From contig NZ_CP017479.1 in the NCBI RefSeq assembly GCF_001761465.1, forward strand, positions 2,976,001-3,040,000: 64,000 nt of DNA, read 5' to 3'. The position numbers were made by a program, and so were the translations under genes. The notes below the pieces were generated by a model. It saw only the letters and a program-made list of their open reading frames with translations, was not told where the DNA came from and did not search any database. The first letter of the stretch is position 1, and every line of letters begins with the position of its first letter. Positions 15,943 to 26,923 of the stretch are shown here, in pieces. The stretch comes from Flavobacterium gilvum. GTDB lineage: Bacteria > Bacteroidota > Bacteroidia > Flavobacteriales > Flavobacteriaceae.

Positions 15943-16587
15943 TTATGGCGCAAGACGAGAAATGCTCCAAGAATAATCTTCCTGAAGTTTATAACGTATT
16001 CTATCATGTAAACGATTAGGTCTTCCTTGCCAAAACTCTACTTCTAAGGGAGTTACCAAAAATCCTCCCCAATGTTTTGGACGCGGAATCTCTTTTCCTT
16101 CAAAATCTTTTTCCAATTGATTTAAATTTTCTTCAAGATAATTTCGAGAAGGAATAACTTCACTCTGGTTAGAAACAACCGCTCCAAGTTTGCTGCCGTC
16201 CGGTCTTGACTCAAAATAACCATCAGATATATTTTCAGAAGTTTTTTGGGCAATTCCTTTAATAATCACTTGGCGCTCCAAACTTTCCCAAAAAAAAGAA
16301 AGACATACATTTGGGTTATTGGCTATAGCCCTACCCTTTTCAGAATTATAATTGGTATAAAAAATAAAACCTTCTTCGTTAAACTTTTTCAGTAATACAA
16401 CACGTGACTTTGGAAAACCATCAATACCTATTGTAGAAACAGTCATGGCATTCACCTCACCTGCTCCATCAAAATTTTCTACTTCATGAAACCATCTATT
16501 AAAAAGGTTTATTGGATCATCAGGAATTGAAGATTCCAATAATTCACTCTTTTCATACGATTTTCTATAATTACTTAAATCACTCAT
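15943..16587 (-). CDS. pdxH: Pyridoxamine 5'-phosphate oxidase
   Basis: A 214-residue FMN enzyme that oxidises pyridoxine or pyridoxamine 5'-phosphate to pyridoxal 5'-phosphate, in the cytoplasm. Family landmarks are visible: the N-terminal DPINLFNRWF, the FMN-binding KSRVVLLK and GFIFYTNYNSEKG segments, CLSFFWESLERQV, and the C-terminal EFWQGRPNRLHDR followed by WSISRLAP. Length and both ends match the family, so it is complete. It lies 46 bp downstream of rnz and is probably co-transcribed with it. Confidence 0.95.
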   Translation of the reverse strand: MSDLSNYRKSYEKSELLESSIPDDPINLFNRWFHEVENFDGAGEVNAMTVSTIGIDGFPKSRVVLLKKFNEEGFIFYTNYNSEKGRAIANNPNVCLSFFWESLERQVIIKGIAQKTSENISDGYFESRPDGSKLGAVVSNQSEVIPSRNYLEENLNQLEKDFEGKEIPRPKHWGGFLVTPLEVEFWQGRPNRLHDRIRYKLQEDYSWSISRLAP

Positions 16588-16633
16588 TTTATTCTGATTA
16601 CTTATTATTTGGTTACTAAGATTCTAAGTAACT

Positions 16634-17545
16634 TTAAAAATTAAATTCAAAATTTTTACCATCATCCGCCAAATAAACTTCTTTAAAAATTGTTTCGGCT
16701 TCACTTTTAAACAAATCAATACTATCGTAACGAGTTGAATAATGCCCCAAAATTAATTGTTTTGCATTGGCTTTCAAGGCAATTCTGGCAGCTTCTTTGG
16801 CTGTAGAATGCATTGTTTTTTGTGCCAATGTTTCTTCAGATTGCAAAAACGTAGATTCGTGATACAAAACGCTCACATTTTCAATCAAAGGAATAATACC
16901 TTCATGATATTTTGTATCTGAACAAAATGCATAACTCAAAGCAGGAACAGGGTCTAAGGACAACTTATCGTTTGCAATAATACGACCATCGTCCAGAGTT
17001 ATATCTTTTCCGTTTTTTATGTTCTGAAAATAACAAGTCTCAATTTCATAATCCTTTACCGCATTAAAATCAAGTCTTCGTTCACCAACTTTTTCCTGAA
17101 ATAAAAAGCCATTGGTGTAAATGCGATGTTTTAACGGAATCGTTTTTACTATTACTTTATCATCTTCAAAAATAACTTCGCTCTCTTTTGATTCCAATTC
17201 ATGAAAAACCAATTGATAATTTGTCCACGAATTAGACAAACGCAATTGCAAATCAATTATTTCTTTCACACCTTTTGGTGCATAAATATGTAAATCGGTA
17301 GTGCGCCCCAAAAGGGCAAATGTAGAAATCAAACCAATCAATCCAAAAAAGTGGTCACCATGTAAATGAGAAATGAAGACATTATTGATTTTTGAAAATT
17401 TCAGTTTAATTTTTCGCAATTGCACTTGTGTCCCTTCCCCACAGTCAATCAAAAAAAGTCTGTTTTTTATTTCTAAAACCTGAGAAGTGGGATTGGTTAA
17501 TGTACGCGGAGTAGCGGCATAACAGCCTAATATGGTGAGTTTCAA
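16634..17545 (-). CDS. rnz: Ribonuclease Z (tRNA 3' processing)
   Basis: A 303-residue metallo-beta-lactamase-fold nuclease that trims tRNA precursors at the 3' end. The zinc motif HLHGDH sits at residues 60-65, preceded by the LIDCGEGTQ segment. Further ligands appear in the FCSDT, ESTF and GHYSTRY segments, and HSTAKEAA is the typical RNase Z histidine loop. Length is normal for the bacterial short form. Upstream lies the STAS-like gene, after a 116-bp gap full of GTTTAA words, and downstream lies pdxH. Confidence 0.95.
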   Translation of the reverse strand: MKLTILGCYAATPRTLTNPTSQVLEIKNRLFLIDCGEGTQVQLRKIKLKFSKINNVFISHLHGDHFFGLIGLISTFALLGRTTDLHIYAPKGVKEIIDLQLRLSNSWTNYQLVFHELESKESEVIFEDDKVIVKTIPLKHRIYTNGFLFQEKVGERRLDFNAVKDYEIETCYFQNIKNGKDITLDDGRIIANDKLSLDPVPALSYAFCSDTKYHEGIIPLIENVSVLYHESTFLQSEETLAQKTMHSTAKEAARIALKANAKQLILGHYSTRYDSIDLFKSEAETIFKEVYLADDGKNFEFNF

Positions 17546-17661
17546 TCTGTATATTTGTTTAAAGTTTAAATTGTTTAAGTTGGTTTAATGTTGTTTAACC
17601 CATTTTGGCGATTAAAGAAATTAAAGATTAAATCTTTAAACGATTAAACAATTTTAAACTT
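17546..17661. repeat. Cluster of GTTTAA words between STAS-like gene and rnz
   Basis: In 116 bp I count five GTTTAA words on the plus strand (17559-17600) and three in the opposite orientation (TTAAAC, 17637-17659), plus a palindromic AAAGATTAAATCTTT near the middle. The opposed sets could fold on each other. It may hold a promoter or mRNA structure for rnz, or simply be repeat-derived DNA. Confidence 0.45.
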
Positions 17662-17994
17662 TTAAAAACCCAAATCCCTTTCAATTTCGTCCATTTCAAT
17701 CAAATCCTGAGCTTCCAATTGTGTTGGTACAACTGTAATCGAAACAGGAACTTTATTATAATCAATATCCGGTGCTACAAAAACCAAAGACTTTTTTTCT
17801 TTTTTATGTTTTTTTACCAAATCCGAAAAAATTTTAATTGATTTTACGTCCACCGATTTATCGTGTGAAATATCCAATATAAGATTATGCTCTTTGAAGC
17901 TGTTATACTGACTATTAATTTTGTCCAAAAATTCAACAATATTCCCTTCAGTATCTTTGATTATAGTAGTATGTCCTTTTGTCGTAACTTTCAT
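17662..17994 (-). CDS. Small STAS-like protein
   Basis: A 110-residue protein. I start it at the ATG at 17994 (MKVTTKGHTTIIKD), because the longer frame would overlap the pyrB 3' end and gains an unlikely 21-residue extension. It looks like a single small alpha/beta domain with an LILDISH strand and an FVAPDIDY strand, in the manner of STAS/anti-sigma-factor-antagonist folds. There is no signal peptide. It lies 10 bp downstream of pyrB and upstream of rnz. The function is not known to me. The fold call rests on strand pattern alone. Confidence 0.7.
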   Translation of the reverse strand: MKVTTKGHTTIIKDTEGNIVEFLDKINSQYNSFKEHNLILDISHDKSVDVKSIKIFSDLVKKHKKEKKSLVFVAPDIDYNKVPVSITVVPTQLEAQDLIEMDEIERDLGF

Positions 17995-18004
17995 ATGCAA
18001 ATAT

Positions 18005-18931
18005 TTACTGAATTTTTGAAGCCAAAAGATAGATAACTGCCATTCTGATGGCAACCCCATTTTCTACCTGATTTAAAATCACCGATTGCTGCGAATCGGC
18101 CACATCACTTGTAATTTCTACACCACGATTTATAGGTCCGGGATGCATAATTACAATCTCTTTATTGAGCGAATCCAACAAAGTTTTATCTACTCCATAT
18201 TGCTGAGCGTATTCTCTTGTTGAAGGAAAAAAATTCACATCCATACGTTCATTTTGTACTCTCAACATATTTGCTACATCACACCATTCTAGCGCTTTAC
18301 GCAAATCCGATTCAACTGTTACTCCAAGTGATTCAATATATCTTGGAATCAAGGTTTTTGGTCCGCAAACCTTAACTTGGGCACCTTGCATTTGCAAAGC
18401 ATAAATATTGGAAAGTGCTACTCTTGAATGCAAAATATCACCGACAATAACCACTTTTTTTCCGGCAACATCTCCTAGTTTTTCTCTAATCGAATAACTG
18501 TCCAATAAAGCTTGTGTAGGATGTTCATGAGCTCCATCTCCAGCATTTACGATACTTGCCTTTACATTTTTTGATAAAAAATAAGCAGCACCCGGATTTG
18601 AATGTCGCATGACCACCATATCTACTTTCATCGAAAGTATATTATTGACTGTATCTATCAAAGTTTCTCCCTTCTTCACAGAAGACTGTGCAGCCGAAAA
18701 ACTGATAACATCTGCAGATAAACGTTTTTGAGCAAGTTCAAATGATAATTTTGTACGCGTACTGTTTTCAAAGAAAATATTGGCAATCGTAATATCCCGC
18801 AACGAAGGAACTTTCTTTATTGGGCGGTTGATTACTTCTTTAAAATGATCGGCGGTTTCAAAAATCAGGTTAATATCATTTTCATTAATATATTTAATCC
18901 CCAATAAATGATTTACACTTAATTCGCTCAT
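18005..18931 (-). CDS. pyrB: Aspartate carbamoyltransferase catalytic subunit
   Basis: A 308-residue enzyme for the second step of pyrimidine synthesis, joining carbamoyl phosphate and aspartate. The carbamoyl-phosphate loop STRTK is at residues 57-61 and continues LSFE. HPTQ is at 137-140, GDILHSRVA follows, and HPGPINRG closes the active site near residue 265. It is complete and of normal length. No regulatory subunit gene (pyrI) is adjacent. It follows pyrR by 96 bp on the same strand, which suggests a pyr transcription unit. Confidence 0.96.
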   Translation of the reverse strand: MSELSVNHLLGIKYINENDINLIFETADHFKEVINRPIKKVPSLRDITIANIFFENSTRTKLSFELAQKRLSADVISFSAAQSSVKKGETLIDTVNNILSMKVDMVVMRHSNPGAAYFLSKNVKASIVNAGDGAHEHPTQALLDSYSIREKLGDVAGKKVVIVGDILHSRVALSNIYALQMQGAQVKVCGPKTLIPRYIESLGVTVESDLRKALEWCDVANMLRVQNERMDVNFFPSTREYAQQYGVDKTLLDSLNKEIVIMHPGPINRGVEITSDVADSQQSVILNQVENGVAIRMAVIYLLASKIQ

Positions 18932-19027
18932 TGTTTTTTATTTTTTTGTTTGTGGTTTATGGCTTGCTGTTTATCGTTAAGGGAGAGAACAACAAACTAT
19001 AAACAATTAACTATAAACATTTATAAC
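18932..19027. repeat. GTTTATGG-type repeat between pyrR and pyrB
   Basis: This gap holds imperfect opposed copies of a GTTTATGG/CTATAAAC-type word, including ACTATAAACA twice (19003-19020). From general knowledge, similar words recur between genes in flavobacteria. They could form a weak stem in the pyrR-pyrB message. No stronger claim is possible. Confidence 0.35.
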
Positions 19028-19567
19028 TTAGTTAGTAACCATGTAAACTCCATCTTCTCCATCTTGCTCAACCCAGCACACTTTCACTTTTTCGCCATTG
19101 ATTGCATCAACCTGACGCCCACGATAATCGGGCTGAATTGGTAAATCTCTGCTAAAACGGCGATCAATCAATGCCAGTAATTCGATTCCCGAAGGTCTCC
19201 CAAAAGACTGAATAGCTGTCAAAGCCGCACGAATACTACGACCGGTGTACAGTACATCATCGATAAAAATTACTTTTTTATCTTCTACCAAAAAATCGAT
19301 TTGGGTTTTATTGGCTTCCAAAGGTTTATTGGTTCTGCGGAAATCATCTCTAAAAAAAGTGATATCCAAATACCCCAAAGAAACATCCGAAATATGATAT
19401 TCTTTTTCTAATAACTCTTTTAAACGCTCCGCCAAAAATGTCCCTCTAGGTTGAATCCCAATCAAAACAGTATCCGAAAAATCAAGGTGTTTCTCGATTA
19501 ACTGACAGGCCAAACGATGCAGAATGATATTGACTTCTTTTGAAGTGAGCAATACTTTTTGACTCAT
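19028..19567 (-). CDS. pyrR: PyrR-type phosphoribosyltransferase
   Basis: A 179-residue phosphoribosyltransferase of the PyrR family. The PRPP-binding loop VIFIDDVLYTGRS is at residues 99-111, preceded by GIQPRGTFLAERL. PyrR proteins of Bacillus bind pyr mRNA and also have uracil phosphoribosyltransferase activity. Location directly upstream of pyrB supports a pyrimidine role. I see no clear attenuator-type alternative hairpins upstream, so RNA-based regulation here is unproved. Confidence 0.9.
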   Translation of the reverse strand: MSQKVLLTSKEVNIILHRLACQLIEKHLDFSDTVLIGIQPRGTFLAERLKELLEKEYHISDVSLGYLDITFFRDDFRRTNKPLEANKTQIDFLVEDKKVIFIDDVLYTGRSIRAALTAIQSFGRPSGIELLALIDRRFSRDLPIQPDYRGRQVDAINGEKVKVCWVEQDGEDGVYMVTN

Positions 19568-19715
19568 AATGAAGTGTTGTGTATTTGAAATACAAATATA
19601 GGAATTATGAATTTATTTGTTGGGTAATTGAAGTTGGAAATATTTTTTTTGAATTGAAAGATAAATTCATATTTCAAAAAAAATGTTTTTTGGGTAAAAT
19701 ATAGCCTAAAACTTT

Positions 19716-20150
19716 TTAATATTTCGACCAATCTACCCAATTATCTGCCTCATAACGCCAAGAATCCTCATAAGCCTCTGGAACTCTTTTTCCGGAAAAC
19801 ACCATTAATACACTGTCTTTTTGAGTTGCTTTAATACAATTGGCATACCCCATTGGTAAGCAAATAATTTGACTTTCGGATTCGGAAAGATGAAAAATTT
19901 CAGCTTTCAAATCCTTCGAAGGATTATCCCAATCATCAATTTCAACAAAAGCCAATGTAAAAGCCCCTTTTACACACTGAAACCATTTCTTTTCGAATTG
20001 GTGTCCATGCCAGCCTCTAATCACATCAGTATCTAGATGATGGATAAAATAATACCGTTCCACTTCACCAAACCTAAAATGGTTCATGGAGCAAATTCTA
20101 CCACGATAATCATTAAAAATCTCGCCTTTAATTACTTCAATCTTACTCAT
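19716..20150 (-). CDS. WxcM/FdtA-like cupin (sugar 3,4-ketoisomerase family)
   Basis: A 144-residue single-domain cupin. The HGHQFEKKW segment carries the metal or active-site histidines expected in FdtA/QdtA-type dTDP-sugar 3,4-ketoisomerases. The N-terminal IFNDYRGRI and the LPMGYANCIKA turn resemble RmlC-type and WxcM-type cupins. Such enzymes build nucleotide sugars for surface polysaccharides. No other sugar-nucleotide genes lie beside it, and it is separate from its neighbours by 148 and 231 bp, so it looks like a stand-alone gene. The exact substrate is unknown. Confidence 0.72.
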   Translation of the reverse strand: MSKIEVIKGEIFNDYRGRICSMNHFRFGEVERYYFIHHLDTDVIRGWHGHQFEKKWFQCVKGAFTLAFVEIDDWDNPSKDLKAEIFHLSESESQIICLPMGYANCIKATQKDSVLMVFSGKRVPEAYEDSWRYEADNWVDWSKY

Positions 20151-20328
20151 ATCTTTTTAATACACCTATTAACAACATACCTAAAAAACAACCAAAGTAG
20201 TTTATTGTTTTACTTTAATTACTATATGTCAGATTTTATTTCAAAACAAAAATTATACCATAATCAATAGTTTTAGCCGCAGGTTTTTGAAATAAAACCT
20301 AACACAACGCCCTTATTAAAACCAAAAA

Positions 20329-20354
20329 AAACTCCCGCTTTTCGACGGGAGTTT
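20329..20354 (-). terminator. Intrinsic terminator downstream of the ABC-F gene
   Basis: AAACTCCCG (20329-20337) and CGGGAGTTT (20346-20354) form a 9-bp stem with an 8-base loop. On the minus strand it is followed by a run of six Ts. It starts 28 bases after the ABC-F stop. Confidence 0.88.
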
Positions 20355-20381
20355 CTATTATATAATCTTCTTTATCAACAA

Positions 20382-22109
<1,728 letters not shown>

Positions 22110-22118
22110 TTATCAACA

Positions 22119-22206
22119 TTCCTCCCGCTCTCCGTTGCAATCTTGTAAACCTCTCGTCTTTAGGGACGAGACGGTTTACAAGGATTTTCACTTCGATCGG
22201 GGCTAA
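22119..22206. repeat. Flavobacterial REP-like palindromic element
   Basis: An 88-bp element with flanks ATTCCTCCCGCTCTCCGTTG and CACTTCGATCGGGGCTAA. Its middle is a long hairpin: CTTGTAAACC (22142-22151) pairs with GGTTTACAAG (22173-22182), and CTCGTC (22153-22158) with GACGAG (22165-22170). From memory, the reverse-strand AGCCCCGAT...GAGCGGGA framework recurs between genes in Flavobacterium genomes with variable hairpin arms, so I call it a dispersed repeat. A small frame through it is probably not a gene. Confidence 0.65.
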
Positions 22207-22248
22207 AAAACGAATATTTTGCTTTTTTAGAAGTATCTCAAAAAAAGT

Positions 22249-22305
22249 AACCATTAAGAAATTAGGAAACATTTAGACTTAATGAAACTTAATTTCTTAA
22301 TGGTT
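22249..22305 (-). terminator. Terminator-like inverted repeat at the end of the glycan operon
   Basis: A perfect 16-bp inverted repeat, AACCATTAAGAAATTA (22249-22264) and its complement (22290-22305), with a 25-base loop. It begins 28 bases after the GH92 stop, and on the minus strand a run of six Ts follows. It is well placed to end the long operon. Confidence 0.72.
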
Positions 22306-22332
22306 TAAAATTTTAACCTTTATAATAACTTA

Positions 22333-24600
22333 CTATTTTTTCACTTCAATAGAATAAGGTCTATCTTTTATACTTGTTCCCCAACTTTTAGAAGGAGTCG
22401 CACCCATTGTAAAAATCAATTCACCACCTTTCATAATATCCGAATGAAGGATATAACTTTTAGTATAGTCTTTTCCGTTCAAAGTTGCTTTTTGTATATA
22501 AATATTTTTCGGACTATTGTTTACTGCTTTTACAGAAAAACTTTTGCCATTGGCCAAATTCAACACCGATTCATCCATTGATGGACTTCCAAAGACATAA
22601 ACCCCGTTGAAAGGATTCACAGAATACATTCCCATCGCGCTCCAAACATACCAAGCCGACATTTGTCCAACATCTTCATTTCCGCAAAGTCCATCTGGTT
22701 TATCACTGTATAAATTGTCAATAATGTAGCGTACTTTCTCAGCAGTTTTCCAAGGCTGACCCACAAAATTGTACATATACGTGATGTGGTGGCTTGGCTC
22801 GTTTCCGTGTGCGTATTGACCAATTAACCCTGTAATATCGTTGGAAGCTTCGGCTCCCATATCTCCTTTTGCAGTAAATAAATTATCCAGTTTATTGGTA
22901 AACTTTTTTTCTCCTCCCAACATAGCAATCAATCCTTCCACATCATGAGGTACCAACCAAGTGTACTGCCAAGCATTTCCTTCGGTAAAATCATCTTTCA
23001 TATGTGCCGATTTGAACGGATCAAATGGTGTTCTCCATTCTGTATCGCTCACTTTCCCACGGACAAAAGTTGTTGAAGCATCATAATATTTTTGATACGC
23101 TTTTGAACGTTTGAAGAAATAATTATAATCTTCGGTTTTCCCCATCTTCTTAGCCATCATAGCAATTGCGCCGTCTGCAATGGCATATTCCATTCCGATA
23201 GCTACTGATTCCTTCAATTTATCTGCAGGAATATACCCTAGTGTTTTTACATAATTCAATCCGCGATCATCCTGCATTGCTGTTGCTTTTACCGCTTCAA
23301 AAGCTAATTCTCCGTCAATTCCTTTTATTCCTTTCAAATAGGCATCGACTACAATTTGAATAGCACTATTTCCCGGCATACAATAGGTTTCATTCCCCAT
23401 CAAATGCCAAACCGGAAGATGCCCAGATTCCTTGTAAATCGCCAACATCGAATTAACAATATCCGAAACTCTTTCCTCTTGTGTTATTGTAAACAATGGA
23501 TTTGCACCACGATAAGTATCCCACAAAGAAAAAGTCGTCAAATTTGTAAAACCAGCCGATCTATGTACTTGTTTGTCCGTTCCATAATAATCACCATTGC
23601 TGTCGTTATAAATGGAGGGCGCAATCATCGTATGATAGAAAGCGGTATAGAACGTTTTCATTTTAGCATTATCATTTGTTTTTACCGCAATTTTGTTCAA
23701 TTCTTTGTTCCATTTTTCATCTGCTGTGGCGGCAACTTTTTCAAAATTCCAGCCAGGAATTTCTTTCTTGATGTTCATTAATGCATTTTCGGCACTCACC
23801 GCAGAAATCCCCACTTTGATTTTGATGACTTCGTCTTTTGAAGTAGAAAATTGAATTACCGCTTTGGCGCTGTCTCCCATAACCACTTTATTAATCATCT
23901 CTTTTGTATTATTGTACAATTGGATTTTCTTTGCGGGTTTTGACAAAATTGCTGTAAAATAAATACGTTGGTCCACAGCCCAGCCTTTTGAAAAACGATA
24001 CCCTTCGATCAAAGTGTCATTTTTTACACGGATATACGTATTGGCAGCTCTGTCCCAACCGATTCCCTCAACCAAATCCAAAATAATATGGGATTGATCC
24101 GAAGCCGGAAATGTATATTTTTGGAATCCTACTCTTTCAGAAGCCGTCATTTCGGCTTTTATTCCGTTCTTTTTCAAAATAACCGAATAATAGCCTGGTT
24201 TTGCAACTTCGTCCTTATGGTCAAATGAAGAAATATAACCATTCTCCATGTCTTTGGCAGTTCCTTTTTTCAAATTGATTTTACCAACAGCAGACATAAA
24301 TAGAACATCTCCAAGCTCTCCAATTCCTGTTCCGCTCAAATGTGTGTGCGAAAACCCAATAATTGTAGGATCTGAATAATGATATCCAGAACACCAATCC
24401 CAACCCTGTGAAATATTCACAGGACCCAGCTGAACGGCACCAAAAGGCACATTTGCCCCCATGAAAACGTGACCGTGGAATCCGGTTCCAATGAAAGGAT
24501 CTACATATTGTGTTAAATTTTGTTTGGCCGACTGACTGTGCATTTGCAAACAACAAAAAGCTGCCATTGTAATAAATGCGGATTTTAAATTTTTATTCAT
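22333..24600 (-). CDS. GH92 alpha-mannosidase (first copy)
   Basis: A 755-residue exported GH92 enzyme with a signal peptide ending near MHSQ. GH92 enzymes are calcium-dependent exo-alpha-mannosidases acting on high-mannose N-glycans and yeast mannan. Visible landmarks are VDPFIGTG at 33-40, the probable acid Glu540 in TEGNAWQYTW, the GNEPSHH loop at 599-605, and the probable base Asp643 in GNEDVGQMSAWY. Length is normal. It is the last gene of the operon, 30 bp after GH3 and before the T-tailed hairpin. The loop reads GNEP here but GNQP in the second GH92 of the cluster, so the two probably prefer different linkages. Periplasmic location is inferred. Confidence 0.93.
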   Translation of the reverse strand: MNKNLKSAFITMAAFCCLQMHSQSAKQNLTQYVDPFIGTGFHGHVFMGANVPFGAVQLGPVNISQGWDWCSGYHYSDPTIIGFSHTHLSGTGIGELGDVLFMSAVGKINLKKGTAKDMENGYISSFDHKDEVAKPGYYSVILKKNGIKAEMTASERVGFQKYTFPASDQSHIILDLVEGIGWDRAANTYIRVKNDTLIEGYRFSKGWAVDQRIYFTAILSKPAKKIQLYNNTKEMINKVVMGDSAKAVIQFSTSKDEVIKIKVGISAVSAENALMNIKKEIPGWNFEKVAATADEKWNKELNKIAVKTNDNAKMKTFYTAFYHTMIAPSIYNDSNGDYYGTDKQVHRSAGFTNLTTFSLWDTYRGANPLFTITQEERVSDIVNSMLAIYKESGHLPVWHLMGNETYCMPGNSAIQIVVDAYLKGIKGIDGELAFEAVKATAMQDDRGLNYVKTLGYIPADKLKESVAIGMEYAIADGAIAMMAKKMGKTEDYNYFFKRSKAYQKYYDASTTFVRGKVSDTEWRTPFDPFKSAHMKDDFTEGNAWQYTWLVPHDVEGLIAMLGGEKKFTNKLDNLFTAKGDMGAEASNDITGLIGQYAHGNEPSHHITYMYNFVGQPWKTAEKVRYIIDNLYSDKPDGLCGNEDVGQMSAWYVWSAMGMYSVNPFNGVYVFGSPSMDESVLNLANGKSFSVKAVNNSPKNIYIQKATLNGKDYTKSYILHSDIMKGGELIFTMGATPSKSWGTSIKDRPYSIEVKK

Positions 24601-24630
24601 TTTTATATTCTTTTCTCTTTATTCTTTTCT

Positions 24631-26811
24631 CTACTTCACAATCTCGAAACTCGCTTCCAATTGTGTATCTCTCGAATTCGAACCTATTTTTACAGTATAT
24701 TTTCCCTCATAAATTTGGAACTTTTTTTGAACTTCATCCCATTTTTGAAGCTCTTCCAACGGAATTTCCAAAGTAATATTTTGAGAATTCCTTTTGGTAA
24801 TAGACACTCGTTTAAATGCTTTTAGTTCTTTCAATGGCATTCTGTCCATTTTTGGATATTCAATGTACACCTGTGCCACTTCATCGGCATCATATTGTCC
24901 TGTGTTTTGAATTTTTATTTGCATCGAAATTTTGTTGGAAGTCTTTTTTACATTGTCGGGTTTTTGAAGCCAATTATAGTCAAAAGTAGTGTAACTCAAC
25001 CCAAAACCAAAAGGATACTGCACCTCTTTATTAAAATAACGATAAGTTCTGCCTCCCATCGCATAGTTGTTATAATCTGGCAAATCACTGAAGGATTTGT
25101 AGAACGTAATTGGTAAGTGTCCAGACGGAGAAACTTTACCAAAAATAAGATTGGCCAATGCAGTTCCTCCTTGTTCACCTGGATACCAAGCAAAAATTAT
25201 CGCATCCACATACGGTTCAATTGAAGAAACATCTACTGCTCCTCCGCCAGTAATCACTGCAACTATTGGAGATTTCGAACCTTTTCGCAGTGCTTTCATG
25301 TAGGCAATATGCGAAGCCGGTAATTCCATGTTTTTTCTATCACCTTTTCCATCGGCCAAGAAAGCATCACCTTCCTCACCTTCATAAACAGGATTGAATC
25401 CTATCACGGCAACGGTTAAATCAGACATTAATGAACCCCACATACCATTGAAACGTTGCGTATCGTTAAAGTCGCAGCCCATATCATATTCCACTCGTGT
25501 ATCTGGTGAAACTGCCCCAACAATTCCCTCTACAAAATTCACTGCTTTATCACTAATCCCGTGATAATTTCCCACCAAAGCATCAATTGATGCGGCATTA
25601 GGACCAACCACCATAATCGATTTGCATTTTTCTTTGTTTACTGGCAAAATGTTTGAGCCATTCACAAGACCATTTTTTAGCAAAACCATACTTTGTTCCG
25701 CCATTTTTCTACTTAGTCCAATGTGGTAAGAATTGGCAATACTGTCCACTCCATATTTTCTATAAGGATTGTCTTCGGGTTTATCATAGAATCCTAATTT
25801 GAATTGCGTGCGTAAAGAAGGCGCCAGTGCGTTGTCAATATCTTTTGTGGTTATTAATTTTTGTTCCAATGCTTTGATTGCGTCTTTTTGCAACAAATCA
25901 CTGCAATCCATATTCACACCGCCTTTGATTGCCGCCGCCGCAACAGCTACACTGTTTGGTAAAGCTTTGTGACTTTCGTAAATATCCTGTAATGCCCAAC
26001 AATCGGTTACGACATGACCTTTGAAACCCCATTCTTTGTGTAAAATATCTGTCAGCAACGTTTTTCCTGTACAACAAGGCTCCGAATTCACGCGGTTATA
26101 AGCACACATCACAGATTCAACATTGGCATCAACCAGTTTTTTGAAAGCATACAAGTAAGTTTCTCTCAAGTCCTTTTCATCGACGATTGCATTAAAAGAG
26201 TGACGACTGCTTTCGGGGCCACTATGTACGGCAAAATGTTTTGCACAAGCAGCCGTTTTCATGTATTTTGAGTTATCACCTTGCATTCCCTTTACAAAAG
26301 CAGTTCCCATCTTCCCAGTCAGGAAAGGATCTTCACCATAGGTTTCCTGACCTCTTCCCCAGCGAGGATCCCGAAAAATATTGATATTTGGTGACCAAAA
26401 ATTTAATCCCATATATTGCAAACGACGGTCTTTGGCAACAGCCATATTATTTTTGGCTCTAGCTTCGGTCGAAATAACCGTTGCAACTTCATGGAACAAT
26501 TCGTCATTGAAAGTAGCCGCCATTCCTATAGCCTGCGGGAAAACAGTTGCCCGTCCAGCTCTGGCAACACCATGCAAAGCCTCATTCCACCAATTATAGG
26601 CCGGAATTCCCAATCGCTCCACAGGTCGACTTTGAAAACCTATCAACGAAATTTTTTCCTGAACAGTAAGTTGTTTCAACAAATCTTCAACTCTTTTGTC
26701 AACAGGTAAATCCTGATTTTTGTATGCTGGTACTTTCTGTTGCGCAACAGTTATAACTGTATAAAAGCAAATTGACAGTACAATTGAAATCTTTTTCAAA
26801 TTTATTTTCAT
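24631..26811 (-). CDS. GH3 glycosidase, beta-xylosidase-like
   Basis: A 726-residue exported GH3 enzyme (signal peptide ending near VTVAQQ) with the two-domain GH3 core and a C-terminal fibronectin III-like domain. The nucleophile is Asp270 in VVTDCWAL. YNWWNEALHGVAR (72-84) and VMCAYNRVNSEPCC (234-247) are typical of the xylosidase/arabinofuranosidase branch of GH3, not the usual beta-glucosidase branch. In this setting, with mannosidases and PNGases, removal of the core beta-1,2-xylose of plant N-glycans is an attractive role but is inferred. It lies 112 bp from the GH120-like gene, with a candidate internal promoter in the gap. Confidence 0.9.
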   Translation of the reverse strand: MKINLKKISIVLSICFYTVITVAQQKVPAYKNQDLPVDKRVEDLLKQLTVQEKISLIGFQSRPVERLGIPAYNWWNEALHGVARAGRATVFPQAIGMAATFNDELFHEVATVISTEARAKNNMAVAKDRRLQYMGLNFWSPNINIFRDPRWGRGQETYGEDPFLTGKMGTAFVKGMQGDNSKYMKTAACAKHFAVHSGPESSRHSFNAIVDEKDLRETYLYAFKKLVDANVESVMCAYNRVNSEPCCTGKTLLTDILHKEWGFKGHVVTDCWALQDIYESHKALPNSVAVAAAAIKGGVNMDCSDLLQKDAIKALEQKLITTKDIDNALAPSLRTQFKLGFYDKPEDNPYRKYGVDSIANSYHIGLSRKMAEQSMVLLKNGLVNGSNILPVNKEKCKSIMVVGPNAASIDALVGNYHGISDKAVNFVEGIVGAVSPDTRVEYDMGCDFNDTQRFNGMWGSLMSDLTVAVIGFNPVYEGEEGDAFLADGKGDRKNMELPASHIAYMKALRKGSKSPIVAVITGGGAVDVSSIEPYVDAIIFAWYPGEQGGTALANLIFGKVSPSGHLPITFYKSFSDLPDYNNYAMGGRTYRYFNKEVQYPFGFGLSYTTFDYNWLQKPDNVKKTSNKISMQIKIQNTGQYDADEVAQVYIEYPKMDRMPLKELKAFKRVSITKRNSQNITLEIPLEELQKWDEVQKKFQIYEGKYTVKIGSNSRDTQLEASFEIVK

Positions 26812-26864
26812 TTTTCTTTTTGGAATTATTTATAATCACAAAGAATTCTTCACTCTATTTTTTT

Positions 26865-26896
26865 CAAAAATACTAAATCGTTTTACTTGATAACAA
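26865..26896 (-). promoter_or_regulatory. Candidate internal promoter before GH3
   Basis: On the minus strand TTG (26896-26894) is followed after 21 bases by TATTTTTG (26872-26865), matching the Bacteroidota TTG/TAnnTTTG promoter form. It would start about 46 bases before the GH3 ATG. AT-richness makes chance matches common. Confidence 0.4.
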
Positions 26897-26923
26897 TTTA
26901 ATTTGAAAATCAATAAACAACTT

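Noticed and set aside
17995..18060. Longer start for the STAS-like protein
   Set aside because: It would overlap the pyrB 3' end and adds a tail unlike the rest of the protein.
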